Source: Akkermansiaceae bacterium (GTDB lineage: Bacteria > Verrucomicrobiota > Verrucomicrobiia > Verrucomicrobiales > Akkermansiaceae). Taken from it: 56,665 nucleotides of DNA. This document shows, piece after piece, positions 33,747 to 40,547 of this stretch. The stretch's first letter is position 1; the number at the start of each line of letters is the position of its first letter. A program made the position numbers and the translations under genes. The notes under the pieces were generated by a model. It was given only the letters and a program-made list of their open reading frames with translations, was not told where the DNA came from and ran no database searches. The DNA lies in contig JABDMC010000034.1 of the NCBI GenBank assembly GCA_013001695.1, positions 1-56,665 of the forward strand, given 5' to 3'.

Positions 33747-33776
33747 AAAAACGACCGCCCCGGGCGGGGCGGTCGT
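33747..33776 (-). terminator. Rho-independent terminator of the pmp3-lipoprotein operon
   Basis: Minus-strand ACGACCGCCCCG, loop CC, CGGGGCGGTCGT followed by T5. The 12-bp stem is perfect. It ends 41 bp after the lipoprotein stop. Confidence 0.95.
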
Positions 33777-33817
33777 TGGTCGTCCCGGAGGACGATCGCT
33801 TGGGGGGGAGAAAATGG

Positions 33818-34174
33818 TCAGTTTTCGAGGTCTTGCTTCGATTCGTCGCCGCCGCCCTCGGGACCATCATTCGGAAGGTCCACGTCGACGGTGGGCACCT
33901 TGATGGTCACCTCCTTCGTGCCGACGTCCACATCCGGGCCGTCCACATCGTAGGCGGGAAGCTTGCCGCCCTTGACGTCAACGTCGACGCTCGGCAAGCG
34001 GCCGCTCTCGGTGATTTCGACTTTCGGCAACGCGCCGGGGTCACCGGACACGTCGACCTTGGGGAGTTCCCCTTCCGCGGTCTGGTCAACATCGCAGGCG
34101 GTCAGGAACAATCCCATCAGGGCTGCGGTGCTCAGGCCAAGAAGGCTAGCTGTTTTCCATTCTTTGTTTTTCAT
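33818..34174 (-). CDS. Repeat-containing lipoprotein
   Basis: 118 aa. Signal 'MKNKEWKTASLLGLSTAALMGLFLTAC' with lipobox LTAC. The mature region is a run of short beta-type repeats of the form LPxVDV with acidic turns ('LPKVDVSGDPGA', 'LPKVEITESGR', 'LPSVDVDVKGGK', 'LPAYDVDGPDVDVG', 'VPTVDVDLPN'). I know no assigned function. A strong ribosome-binding sequence (GAAAGGA) precedes ATG 34174, in contrast with the nearly leaderless first genes, consistent with its being second in an operon 47 bp after pmp3. Likely envelope-surface protein in stress. Confidence 0.75.
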   Translation of the reverse strand: MKNKEWKTASLLGLSTAALMGLFLTACDVDQTAEGELPKVDVSGDPGALPKVEITESGRLPSVDVDVKGGKLPAYDVDGPDVDVGTKEVTIKVPTVDVDLPNDGPEGGGDESKQDLEN

Positions 34175-34221
34175 TGCGTTTCCTTTCTTGTTGTCAGGTT
34201 TGAGAGCGAATGCGCCCTTCC

Positions 34222-34413
34222 TTATTTGCGTGTGAGAATGACGTAGAAGGCGTGAATCATGCCCGGGACCCAGAAGAAGAGGGTCAGGACGAGGTTCAGC
34301 CAAAAGTGGAACGTGAGCCCGACCTGCAGCGCCACGCCAAGGGGCGGCAACAGCACGGCCAGGATAATCCGGACGATGTCCTTCACTCCTTCGTTTGCGT
34401 GTGTGGTATCCAT
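34222..34413 (-). CDS. Pmp3/YqaE-family small membrane protein
   Basis: 63 aa with two membrane helices: 'IVRIILAVLLPPLGVALQVG' and 'FWLNLVLTLFFWVPGMIHAFYVIL'. The LPPLGV motif and 'PGMIHAFYVI' ending are diagnostic of UPF0057 (Pmp3/YqaE), small proteins induced by salt and cold that affect membrane potential. ATG 34413 lies 13 bases after the predicted +1 of the sigma54-like promoter. First gene of an operon with the repeat lipoprotein. Confidence 0.92.
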   Translation of the reverse strand: MDTTHANEGVKDIVRIILAVLLPPLGVALQVGLTFHFWLNLVLTLFFWVPGMIHAFYVILTRK

Positions 34414-34438
34414 GGTAGTTGGGTTCGGGTATGGGATT

Positions 34439-34454
34439 GCAGTTCGGATACCAA
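34439..34454 (-). promoter_or_regulatory. Sigma54-type promoter of the pmp3 operon
   Basis: Minus-strand TTGGTATCCGAACTGC followed by AATCC: TTGG, TGCAAT and GG-N10-GC spacing; TAT replaces CAC in the -24. Predicted +1 at 34427. Confidence 0.65.
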
Positions 34455-34530
34455 TCGCGGTTCCCCCCGGAAACCCCCTGTTTTCAGGGACGTTCCGGAT
34501 TCCGGCTTTTCCCCGGGGATCGGATCGGAG

Positions 34531-34572
34531 TGCAAACTGCGCCGACTGGTGTTTCGATCCGCGCACGCTGCA
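34531..34572. promoter_or_regulatory. Paired palindromic activator sites upstream of pmp3
   Basis: GTGCA-AAC-TGCGCC (TGCA at 34531) and CGCA-CGC-TGCA (34562-34572) begin 31 bp apart, 77 bp above the promoter. The remaining part of this 300-bp spacer holds the mscS terminator. Confidence 0.7.
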
Positions 34573-34639
34573 CGCCCCCTCCCGGCGATGCCAACGCGCC
34601 CGGCGCCGGCTTCCCGATGCGGCGTTTCGCCCTCCCGGG

Positions 34640-34678
34640 AAAAGGAAAAGGCGGCGTGGACCGGGTCCACGCCGCCTT
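34640..34678 (-). terminator. Rho-independent terminator of mscS
   Basis: Minus-strand AAGGCGGCGTGGACC and GGTCCACGCCGCCTT form a 15-bp perfect stem with a CG loop, followed by TTCCTTTTC. It is 36 bp after the mscS stop. Confidence 0.9.
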
Positions 34679-34713
34679 GGGCTTCACTGCCGTGATCGTG
34701 TCGCGGCCGGGTC

Positions 34714-35784
34714 TCAGGCCACGCCCGCCCGGTGGTTGTCACGCTGCGGAGATCCATCCTGGTCCGGGGACCCCTTGCCGTTGCGCGACGACTTCTCGAG
34801 GGCCTTCGAAATCCTGGCGGGCTTCGGCGGTTGCTCGCCCGCCGGCCATCCCTCGCGCTGCTTCGTCCGGTCCCCGTCCGATTCCTCGGTCTGGTCGTGG
34901 AACAGGACGACCTGGGTCGGGTAGGGCATGTCGATGGCGGCCTTGTCGAGGGCCGACTTCACCCCGCGGATCACGGCATCCTTCGTGCGCATCACGTCCG
35001 CCTTCTGCGGATCCGTCCACCAGCGGGCGCGCAGGTTCACACTGCTGCCGGCGAGGTCCATGACAAGGACCTGCGGGGCGGGATCGGAGAGGACGCCGTC
35101 CGTGTTCTGGAGGGTCTCCATGATGAGGTCGCATGCCTCGTCGATGTCGTCGCCGTAGCCGATTCCGATGTCGTACTGGCTGCGCCGGGCATCGTGCGCG
35201 GTCTTGACCACCACCGCATTGGTGAAGATCTGCCCGTTGGGGATCACGATTCGCTTCCCGTCGTAGGTCTTCAGCAGCGTCGCCCGGGTCTCGATGTCCT
35301 TCACGGTCCCCTCGAACCCGTCCACCTCGATCTGGTCGCCGATCTCGAACGGCTGGCGCAGGAGGATGAGGATTCCCGCCAGGAAGTTCTGCAGGATGTC
35401 CTTGAAGGCAAAACCGATCGCCACACCACCGATTCCGAGGGTCGCGAGCAGGTCGCCGGGGCTGATGGAGGGCGCCACGATGGACGTCGCCACCAGGAGG
35501 CCGCCCAGCATCGCCAGCCAGCTCGCCAGCCGGCCCCCGACGATCCCGAGGTTGGTGCGTCCCGCCTTCTCCGCCGACTTCCGGATGCCCCGCTTGAGAA
35601 GTTTCCCGGCGAAGATGAACACCGCGAGGACCACCAGCCCGATCGCGAGGTTGGGAAGGAGCCGTAGGAACCCGTCGACCATGTTGTCGATGCGTTCCCA
35701 GATGGAATCCATATCGACGTCGACCTGTCCGGTCGTGTCCTGGATTCCGGGTGTGTCCGCTTGTGCAAGTATCGTAGTCATCAT
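34714..35784 (-). CDS. Small-conductance mechanosensitive channel (MscS family)
   Basis: 356 aa, inner membrane. Hydrophobic segments around 36-60, 80-100 and 105-130; the pore helix TM3 is 'DLLATLGIGGVAIGFAFKDILQNFLAGILILL', then the MscS beta domain ('FEIGDQIEVDGFEGTVKDIETRATLLKTYDGKRIVIPNGQIF') and the C-terminal alpha-beta domain. It opens with membrane tension to release solutes during hypo-osmotic shock. The tail is extended, polar and basic (about 50 residues). ATG 35784 ('MMTTILAQAD') lies 14 bases after the predicted +1. Single-gene unit with its own terminator. Confidence 0.93.
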   Translation of the reverse strand: MMTTILAQADTPGIQDTTGQVDVDMDSIWERIDNMVDGFLRLLPNLAIGLVVLAVFIFAGKLLKRGIRKSAEKAGRTNLGIVGGRLASWLAMLGGLLVATSIVAPSISPGDLLATLGIGGVAIGFAFKDILQNFLAGILILLRQPFEIGDQIEVDGFEGTVKDIETRATLLKTYDGKRIVIPNGQIFTNAVVVKTAHDARRSQYDIGIGYGDDIDEACDLIMETLQNTDGVLSDPAPQVLVMDLAGSSVNLRARWWTDPQKADVMRTKDAVIRGVKSALDKAAIDMPYPTQVVLFHDQTEESDGDRTKQREGWPAGEQPPKPARISKALEKSSRNGKGSPDQDGSPQRDNHRAGVA

Positions 35785-35810
35785 GTTGTTTTGGTTGGTG
35801 GCTGGGAATC

Positions 35811-35826
35811 GCACACCCCGTGCCGT
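35811..35826 (-). promoter_or_regulatory. Sigma54-type promoter of mscS
   Basis: Minus-strand ACGGCACGGGGTGTGC followed by GATTCC. GGCACG and TGCGATT fit the set, GG-N10-GC spacing. Predicted +1 at 35799. Confidence 0.8.
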
Positions 35827-35937
35827 TCACGGCCCGCCGCCCGCGATCCCGCGGAACTTCGGGGTTTTCGCCCTTCCCCTGCCGCCCCGGAAGGCGCCGA
35901 AGCAGCCACGGAGCACCACCTTGCGCCGCCCGGGGGT

Positions 35938-35948
35938 TGCAAAACGCA
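35938..35948. promoter_or_regulatory. Single palindromic activator site upstream of mscS
   Basis: TTGCA-AAA-CGCACCC (TGCA at 35938), 112 bp above the mscS promoter and just behind the DUF2238 stop. I find no second copy at 31 bp. Confidence 0.55.
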
Positions 35949-35964
35949 CCCGCCCTGCGCCGCC

Positions 35965-36630
35965 TCAGCAGGCCCCGGGAGCGGTGACGCCGTCCCGGCA
36001 GTTTTCCTCGACCGCCTCCTCGAGGACCTCGTCGAGGAATCCGAGCGGTTCGCGCTTCTGCTTTCTCTTGAGGTAGATGTAGCCGACCACGGAGGCGCCC
36101 GTGGCACCGAGGCAATCGACGATGAGGTCGCCCATCGTATCGACCAAGCCGCTCTTCTGCATGTTCAGGCCGAACATCATGTCCATCCCGAACTCGAAGA
36201 TCTCCCAGATCACGCCGATCGAAACGGCGAAGCCGAAGGCGAACATCGAGAGCAGGAGCGGCCGGGCCCGCACGCGGTCGCGCTTCTGCAAAACCAGCAT
36301 GAGGCTGACCCCCAGGAGGCCGATCCCAAGCGCCGAACCGGTGTGGAGCGCGATGTCCCACCACCACAGCCGCTCGTAGAGGTCGGCATGCTCGCCCAAA
36401 AAGATGGTACAGAAGGTAAAGACGACGATCGCCGCCACAAAGCTCCGGGGCGCGTGGATGCCGCACCGCTTCGGGAGGATCACCGGGACGATCGTCAGAA
36501 TCAATGTCAGGGTGCCCACAAAGACGCTTTCCCAGGCGCCCGTGAACACACCGCCCAGGATCGTGAGGCCCAGGACCCCCCAGACCAGCCAGATCACCTT
36601 GCCCGCAGGCTCCTCAGGCGACGGGGGCAT
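35965..36630 (-). CDS. DUF2238 (YjdF-like) membrane protein
   Basis: 221 aa, inner membrane, about six hydrophobic segments. Signatures are 'LHTGSALGIGLLGVSLMLVL' and 'FGFAVSIGVIWEIFEFGMDMMFGLNMQKSGLVDTMGDLIVDCLGA', matching the WE.FE / DT..DL.....GA pattern of the DUF2238/YjdF family, whose function is unknown. The short charged C-terminus ends in Cys. It overlaps the preceding 82-aa gene by 17 bases, so is the last gene of the DUF1328 operon. Confidence 0.8.
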   Translation of the reverse strand: MPPSPEEPAGKVIWLVWGVLGLTILGGVFTGAWESVFVGTLTLILTIVPVILPKRCGIHAPRSFVAAIVVFTFCTIFLGEHADLYERLWWWDIALHTGSALGIGLLGVSLMLVLQKRDRVRARPLLLSMFAFGFAVSIGVIWEIFEFGMDMMFGLNMQKSGLVDTMGDLIVDCLGATGASVVGYIYLKRKQKREPLGFLDEVLEEAVEENCRDGVTAPGAC

Positions 36631-36862
36631 GGCCGGATTCGGTTATCGGGGAACGGGCCGCGGGGGAGCATCCGGCGCGGGACATGGCTCGCGCCGTGTT
36701 CAGGGCCTCCTGCAACTGCTGTTCCACCCGGGCCCCCAGTTCACCGGCGTCGCATCCGGCGTCGCATCCGGCGTCGCGGCGCTGGGCGGCGCGCACCAGG
36801 CGGTTCGCGAGGGCAAGCCGGGCCCGCAGGCTGATCAACAGGTCTCCGGAGTTCATTTTCAT
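36614..36862 (-). CDS. Small helical protein with Asp-Ala-Gly-Cys repeat
   Basis: 82 aa, unrecognised. 'MKMNSGDLLISLRARLALANRLVRAAQRRD' is a basic helix, then a small tandem 'AGCDAGCDAGE' encoded by a repeated 12-base unit, then 'LGARVEQQLQEALNTARAMSR'. No signal or membrane segment. ATG 36862 or 36856. It lies 70 bp after DUF1328 and overlaps DUF2238, so it is in an operon between two real genes, which supports it being translated; otherwise it would be weak. Confidence 0.5.
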   Translation of the reverse strand: MKMNSGDLLISLRARLALANRLVRAAQRRDAGCDAGCDAGELGARVEQQLQEALNTARAMSRAGCSPAARSPITESGHAPVA

Positions 36863-36932
36863 CGTCGCGTTTCCCCTGGATGGAGCCGCCGGGGGGCGGG
36901 GCGCACCCCATCCCCCGGCCGCAGCTTCCCGC

Positions 36933-37109
36933 CTAGGCGTGGGTTCCCTTGGTGAAGTGCGCGATGAGGCCCACAACAAAGAGAACCAGGAAGACCACGA
37001 AGAGAGCCTGCGCAACCCAGGAGGCTGCACCTGCCACTCCGGTGAATCCGAGTGCTCCGGCGATCAACATGATGACGAGGGCGATCAAGGCCCATTTCAG
37101 TAGGTTCAT
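36933..37109 (-). CDS. DUF1328/YtjA-family small membrane protein
   Basis: 58 aa with two membrane helices: 'MNLLKWALIALVIMLIAGALGFTGVAGAASWVAQALFVVFLVLFVVGLI'. The 'ALGFTGVAGAASWVAQALFVVFLVLFV' core is diagnostic of DUF1328 (YtjA), a stress-associated protein of unknown mechanism. An AAAGGAAAA sequence precedes ATG 37109. First gene of an operon with the 82-aa protein and DUF2238, driven by a sigma54-like promoter 46 bases upstream. Confidence 0.92.
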   Translation of the reverse strand: MNLLKWALIALVIMLIAGALGFTGVAGAASWVAQALFVVFLVLFVVGLIAHFTKGTHA

Positions 37110-37167
37110 TTGTTTTCCTTTCGTTGGTTTTGGTTTGCCGCCTGATAACGGCGGCCAGACACCAAGC

Positions 37168-37183
37168 GCATCCCCCGTGCCAA
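37168..37183 (-). promoter_or_regulatory. Sigma54-type promoter of the DUF1328 operon
   Basis: Minus-strand TTGGCACGGGGGATGC followed by GCTTG: essentially consensus TTGGCACG-N5-TGC. Predicted +1 at 37156, leader 46 bases, here with a ribosome-binding sequence. Confidence 0.85.
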
Positions 37184-37365
37184 CACCGGTTCGCGGCCGC
37201 CGCGCAGGCCACCCGGGGTCGCCGCGCATCCGGCCTGATGTCCCTGAATCCATGCGGCGGAAATCGTCATGGCGTCATCCGGTTCACGGCGGGAAGAGGA
37301 CGCCGGCCCCCGCGGCGGGAATGCGAAAAGCCGGCACCATGGGCGCAGAGTGCGCGGCGCCTTGA

Positions 37366-37376
37366 TGCATTCTGCG
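37366..37376. promoter_or_regulatory. Palindromic activator site, DUF1328 side
   Basis: ATGCA-TTC-TGCGTCC (TGCA at 37366). It lies 183 bp above the DUF1328 promoter, in the 484-bp spacer shared with the PA2169-type gene. Confidence 0.5.
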
Positions 37377-37447
37377 TCCGCCGCCCACCTCCGCGCGGGC
37401 CCCGTTCCCGGTGGGTTCACCGCACGGCGGCCGGACGCCGCGGGCCG

Positions 37448-37490
37448 TGCGGATTGCATGGTTTTCGCCCTCCGACGATTGCAATGTGCC
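37448..37490. promoter_or_regulatory. Paired palindromic activator sites upstream of the PA2169-type gene
   Basis: TGCG-GAT-TGCA (37448-37458) and TGCA-ATG-TGCC (37480-37490) begin 32 bp apart, 42 bp above the promoter at 37532. The first is almost identical to the site at 15195. The rest of the spacer between 37184 and 37531 holds no gene. Confidence 0.7.
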
Positions 37491-37531
37491 CTGAATTCCC
37501 GGCTGCCGGCGCGGATTCCCGGCGAATCAGG

Positions 37532-37547
37532 CTGGCATCGCGCCTGC
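37532..37547 (+). promoter_or_regulatory. Sigma54-type promoter of the PA2169-type gene
   Basis: CTGGCATCGCGCCTGC followed by GATATC: TGGCA at -24 and TGCGAT at -12, GG-N10-GC spacing. Predicted +1 at 37559, leader 35 bases. Confidence 0.8.
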
Positions 37548-37593
37548 GATATCAACGGCAGGGCAATGATGCCCGCCAACCGAAAGAAACATC

Positions 37594-38046
37594 ATGAACC
37601 AAGCTACCACAACCAACAAAGAATGTATCGACGTCTGCAACAGCCTCCTCCGCGGTGAGCGTTCCGCCGTCGAAACCTACGACAAGGCCATCGAGAAATT
37701 CGGTTCCGAGCACGACGTGAGTGCCCTGCGATCGATTCGCAACGACCACTCGAAGGCCGTTTCGCAACTGATGAACAACGTCCGCGACATGGGCGGCACG
37801 CCCGACGTGGACTCCGGCGCCTGGGGCACCTTCGCCAACGCCGTGCAGGCCACCGCCAACCTCTTCGGCACCGAGTCGGCCCTCGAGTCCCTTGAGCAGG
37901 GCGAAAAGAAGGGCCGCAGCGACTACCAGGACGCCCTTGAAAACGACGACGTCCTTCCCGAGTGCAAGGCCATGATCCGCAATGATCTTCTCCCGAAGAT
38001 CGAGCAGCACCTCGGGCGCCTGAAGCAACTTCAGGACGAAGCCTGA
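37594..38046 (+). CDS. PA2169-family (DUF2383) four-helix-bundle stress protein
   Basis: 150 aa, cytosolic, ferritin-like. Helix 1 'KECIDVCNSLLRGERSAVETYDKAIEKF', helix 2 'VSALRSIRNDHSKAVSQLMNNVRDMGG', then 'GAWGTFANAVQATANLFG' and helix 'ALESLEQGEKKGRSDYQDALE'. The E..Y and DH/EE residues of the ferritin-like fold are present in helices 1 and 2, so metal binding is possible. Family members appear in stress clusters; biochemical role unknown. ATG 37594 opens the domain. Adjacent divergent DUF1328 operon shares the spacer. Confidence 0.88.
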   Translation: MNQATTTNKECIDVCNSLLRGERSAVETYDKAIEKFGSEHDVSALRSIRNDHSKAVSQLMNNVRDMGGTPDVDSGAWGTFANAVQATANLFGTESALESLEQGEKKGRSDYQDALENDDVLPECKAMIRNDLLPKIEQHLGRLKQLQDEA

Positions 38047-38149
38047 TCGACCCCCGGGCGTACGCCCGACCGCCATCCCGCATGCAGCCGGGGACCCCGC
38101 CTCGCGGGCGTCCCCCCGCTGCCGGCGGGATTCTTCCGTTTCCCCCGGC

Positions 38150-39334
38150 CTAGTTTCCCCCGTAGACGACCACCGGGCCCATCCCATGGCCCTGGACGCT
38201 GCGCAACTTCTGCACGGCCTTCACCACCTCCGCCGCGGCGGCATCGACCTCCGCCTCGGTCGTGAAGATCGACAGGGAAATCCGCAGGCTGCTCTTGGCC
38301 TTCTCGTCGGAGAATCCCATCGCCTTCTGCACGTGACTCGGCTGCTGCCTGCCGGTCATGCACGCGCTCCCCGCCGAACACTGGACACCCGCCTCGTCGA
38401 GGAGGATCAGGAGCCCCGCCGCTTCGCACCCCTCGAAGGACGCATGCACGATGTTGACGGCGCGGTGCCGGCGCGAACCGTTGAGCGTCATGCCCTCGAT
38501 CCCCGCCACGAGCCTCTCCTCGAAGCGGTCCCGGAGGCGCTTCACCTCGGCGTGACCGTCCTTCTCGAGACCGGCCTTCATGATTTCCGCGGCTTTCCCG
38601 AGTCCCACGATGGAGGCCACGTTCTCCGTCCCGCTGCGCCGCCCGCCCTCCTGGCCGCCGCCGCGAATCATCGGTTCGAAGCGCACCCCTTCCCGGATGT
38701 AGAGCGCCCCCACCCCCTTGGGGGCGTGAAACTTGTGGCCGCTGATCGAGAGGTAATCCACCGGGATCTCGCGCACGTCGACGGGCATCTTCCCCACCGC
38801 CTGGATGGCGTCGGTGTGGAATGCCCATCCCGCCTCCTTCGCGACGGCGCACGCTTCCGCGACCGGCTGGATCACCCCGGTCTCGTTGTTGGCCCACATC
38901 ACGGAGGCGAACCCCGGCTTCCCGCACGCCACCGCCTCGCGGTATTCGTCCATCTTCATCCGCCCCTCCCCGTCGGTCCCGCAGCGCACCACCTCGTATC
39001 CCACCGCTTCCATCGCTTCGCACGGCCGCAAAACCGCGCTGTGCTCGATGACGCTCGTCACCACCCGCGACTCTTTCCGCCCCACCAGGCGCGCCAGCCA
39101 CTTCAACGCCATGTTGTTGCTCTCCGTCCCGCATCCCGTGAAGACGATCTCCCCGGGGTCGGCATGGATCAACCCGGCGACCTGCTCGCGGGCCTCCTCG
39201 ATGGCGTTCTTCACCGCCTTCCCGGCCCGGTAGCCGCTCGACGGATTATGCCAGTGTTCCCTCAGGAACGGCAGCATCGCCTCCACGACTTCCGGATGCA
39301 CCCGCGAGGTCGCATTCGAATCCAAGTAAATCAC
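38150..39334 (-). CDS. Cysteine desulfurase, NifS/IscS-like
   Basis: PLP-dependent enzyme that removes sulfur from cysteine to supply Fe-S clusters or thiolated tRNA; 394 aa, the usual size. 'YLDSNATSRVHPEVVEAMLPFL' is the family N-terminus, 'TGCGTESNNMALKW' binds the PLP phosphate, the lysine is in 'SGHKFHAPKGVGALYI', and the persulfide cysteine is in 'CSAGSACMTG'. No iscU, sufU or trmU gene is adjacent, so its sulfur acceptor cannot be inferred. No sigma54-like promoter precedes it. Confidence 0.93.
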   Translation of the reverse strand: MIYLDSNATSRVHPEVVEAMLPFLREHWHNPSSGYRAGKAVKNAIEEAREQVAGLIHADPGEIVFTGCGTESNNMALKWLARLVGRKESRVVTSVIEHSAVLRPCEAMEAVGYEVVRCGTDGEGRMKMDEYREAVACGKPGFASVMWANNETGVIQPVAEACAVAKEAGWAFHTDAIQAVGKMPVDVREIPVDYLSISGHKFHAPKGVGALYIREGVRFEPMIRGGGQEGGRRSGTENVASIVGLGKAAEIMKAGLEKDGHAEVKRLRDRFEERLVAGIEGMTLNGSRRHRAVNIVHASFEGCEAAGLLILLDEAGVQCSAGSACMTGRQQPSHVQKAMGFSDEKAKSSLRISLSIFTTEAEVDAAAAEVVKAVQKLRSVQGHGMGPVVVYGGN

Positions 39335-39402
39335 CGCCGAACCCTACGGCGACCCTCTCTCCCCGGCAAGTGCCCCTCTCCGCCCGCTCATTCCCCCGGA
39401 CC

Positions 39403-39493
39403 CCTCCGAAGGCTCTTAACCACCTCCCCGGGCAAATCCCCCCCAGGTGCATTTCTGCAGCCCATTGGGGAGATGGTTAAGAGCTTTCGAAGG
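39403..39493. repeat. Long inverted repeat upstream of NYN and cysteine desulfurase genes
   Basis: Arms 39403-39429 and 39467-39493 pair over 27 positions (24 Watson-Crick, one G-T, two mismatches); the core is GCTCTTAACCACCTCCCC against GGGGAGATGGTTAAGAGC. The 37-base loop contains TGCATTTCTGCAG, similar to but one base longer than the activator palindromes. It lies between divergent genes, so it is not a terminator of either. Could be a small structured RNA or remnant of a mobile palindrome. Confidence 0.85.
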
Positions 39494-39648
39494 TAAATTT
39501 ATGTTAATGAAAATCCACACGATATCAACTCCTATTTTCCTTGAGCAGCGAAATTCCCTGCGGGGGTCATCCCCCGCCCCTAATTTCCGGGCGGGCATTG
39601 ACAATCGGGGCGGCGCGGATCACCAGTCAATCCCTCCCCACCAGCACG
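39494..39648. other. AT-rich leader of the NYN gene
   Basis: The first 50 bases (39494-39543) are strikingly AT-rich for this genome (TAAATTTATGTTAATGAAAA and similar). A promoter is plausible here but I cannot fix a -10/-35 pair. The gap to the cysteine desulfurase start (39335-39402) shows nothing else. Confidence 0.4.
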
Positions 39649-40470
39649 ATGCCCGATCCAGTTCCTGACGCCACCATGGCGGTTTTCCTCGATCTCGAGA
39701 ACATCGCGATCGGGGCCCGCGAAGCCAAGTATCCCCGCTTCGACATCCAGAAGGTGTTCGAGCGGCTCCTTCTCCGCGGCCACATCGTCCTCAAGAAGGC
39801 CTACTGCGACTTTTCCCGCTACGGCGAGTTCAAGCGCGATCTCCACGAGGCGTCCTTCGAGCTCATCGAGATCCCCCATGTCCGCCAGTCCGGGAAGAAC
39901 TCCGCGGACATCCGGATGGTGGTCGACGCCCTCGACCTCTGCTACACGAAGGGGCACGTCGAAACGTTCGTCATCATCTCGGGCGATTCCGATTTTTCCC
40001 CGCTTGTGTCCAAGCTTCGCGAGAATGCCAAGAACGTCATCGGCGTGGGCGTCAAGAATTCGTCCTCCGACCTCTTCATCAACAATTGCGACGACTTCAT
40101 CTACTACGACGACCTCGTCCGGAAGTCGCCCACCAAGAAGGCGGTGCGCAGCAACACCCGGGTCGCGAAGACCAAGGCGGCCAAGAAGAAGTCCGCCAAG
40201 AAGGCGGGCACGGACGACAGCTTGACCGCGGACGCCGCCATCGAGCAGGTCATGGACACCCTCGCGGGACTCGGCAGCGAACGCGGCGACGACCCGATCT
40301 GGGGGTCGATGATCAAGCAGGCCCTCAAACGCCGCAATCCCGGATTCAATGAGCGCGCCCACGGATTCCGCTCCTTCAACGAGCTATTGCTCGAGGCCGA
40401 GAAGCGGAACCTCCTCACCCTCGACGCCGACGAGAAATCCGGCGGCTACACCGTCCTGGCCGCCGACTAG
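39649..40470 (+). CDS. NYN-domain ribonuclease-like protein with C-terminal winged-helix/LOTUS-like domain
   Basis: 273 aa, cytosolic. NYN (PIN-like) nuclease domain 10-160: acidic residues 'AVFLDLENIA', 'KNSADIRMVVDALDLCY' and 'FVIISGDSDFSPLVSKLRENAKNVIGVG', the standard metal-binding set of the LabA/NYN family. A lysine-rich linker about 165-195 ('KKAVRSNTRVAKTKAAKKKSAKK') suggests nucleic-acid binding; the last 75 residues ('DPIWGSMIKQALKRRNPGFNERAHGFRSFNELLLEAEKRNLLTL') fit an OST-HTH/LOTUS domain. Probably RNA processing or decay. ATG 39649 precedes the domain; upstream in-frame sequence is poor. Confidence 0.85.
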   Translation: MPDPVPDATMAVFLDLENIAIGAREAKYPRFDIQKVFERLLLRGHIVLKKAYCDFSRYGEFKRDLHEASFELIEIPHVRQSGKNSADIRMVVDALDLCYTKGHVETFVIISGDSDFSPLVSKLRENAKNVIGVGVKNSSSDLFINNCDDFIYYDDLVRKSPTKKAVRSNTRVAKTKAAKKKSAKKAGTDDSLTADAAIEQVMDTLAGLGSERGDDPIWGSMIKQALKRRNPGFNERAHGFRSFNELLLEAEKRNLLTLDADEKSGGYTVLAAD

Positions 40471-40547
40471 CGCGAGGCCCCGGCCGGGCGGGCGGCCTAC
40501 AATTCTGCGATATCGCGGTGGCGCCCGACGTAGTACTCCGCGCGCCG

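Noticed and set aside
39448-39459. TGCA-TTTC-TGCA as another activator site
   Set aside because: The spacer is four rather than three bases, there is no partner at 31 bp and no sigma54-like element before either neighbouring gene.
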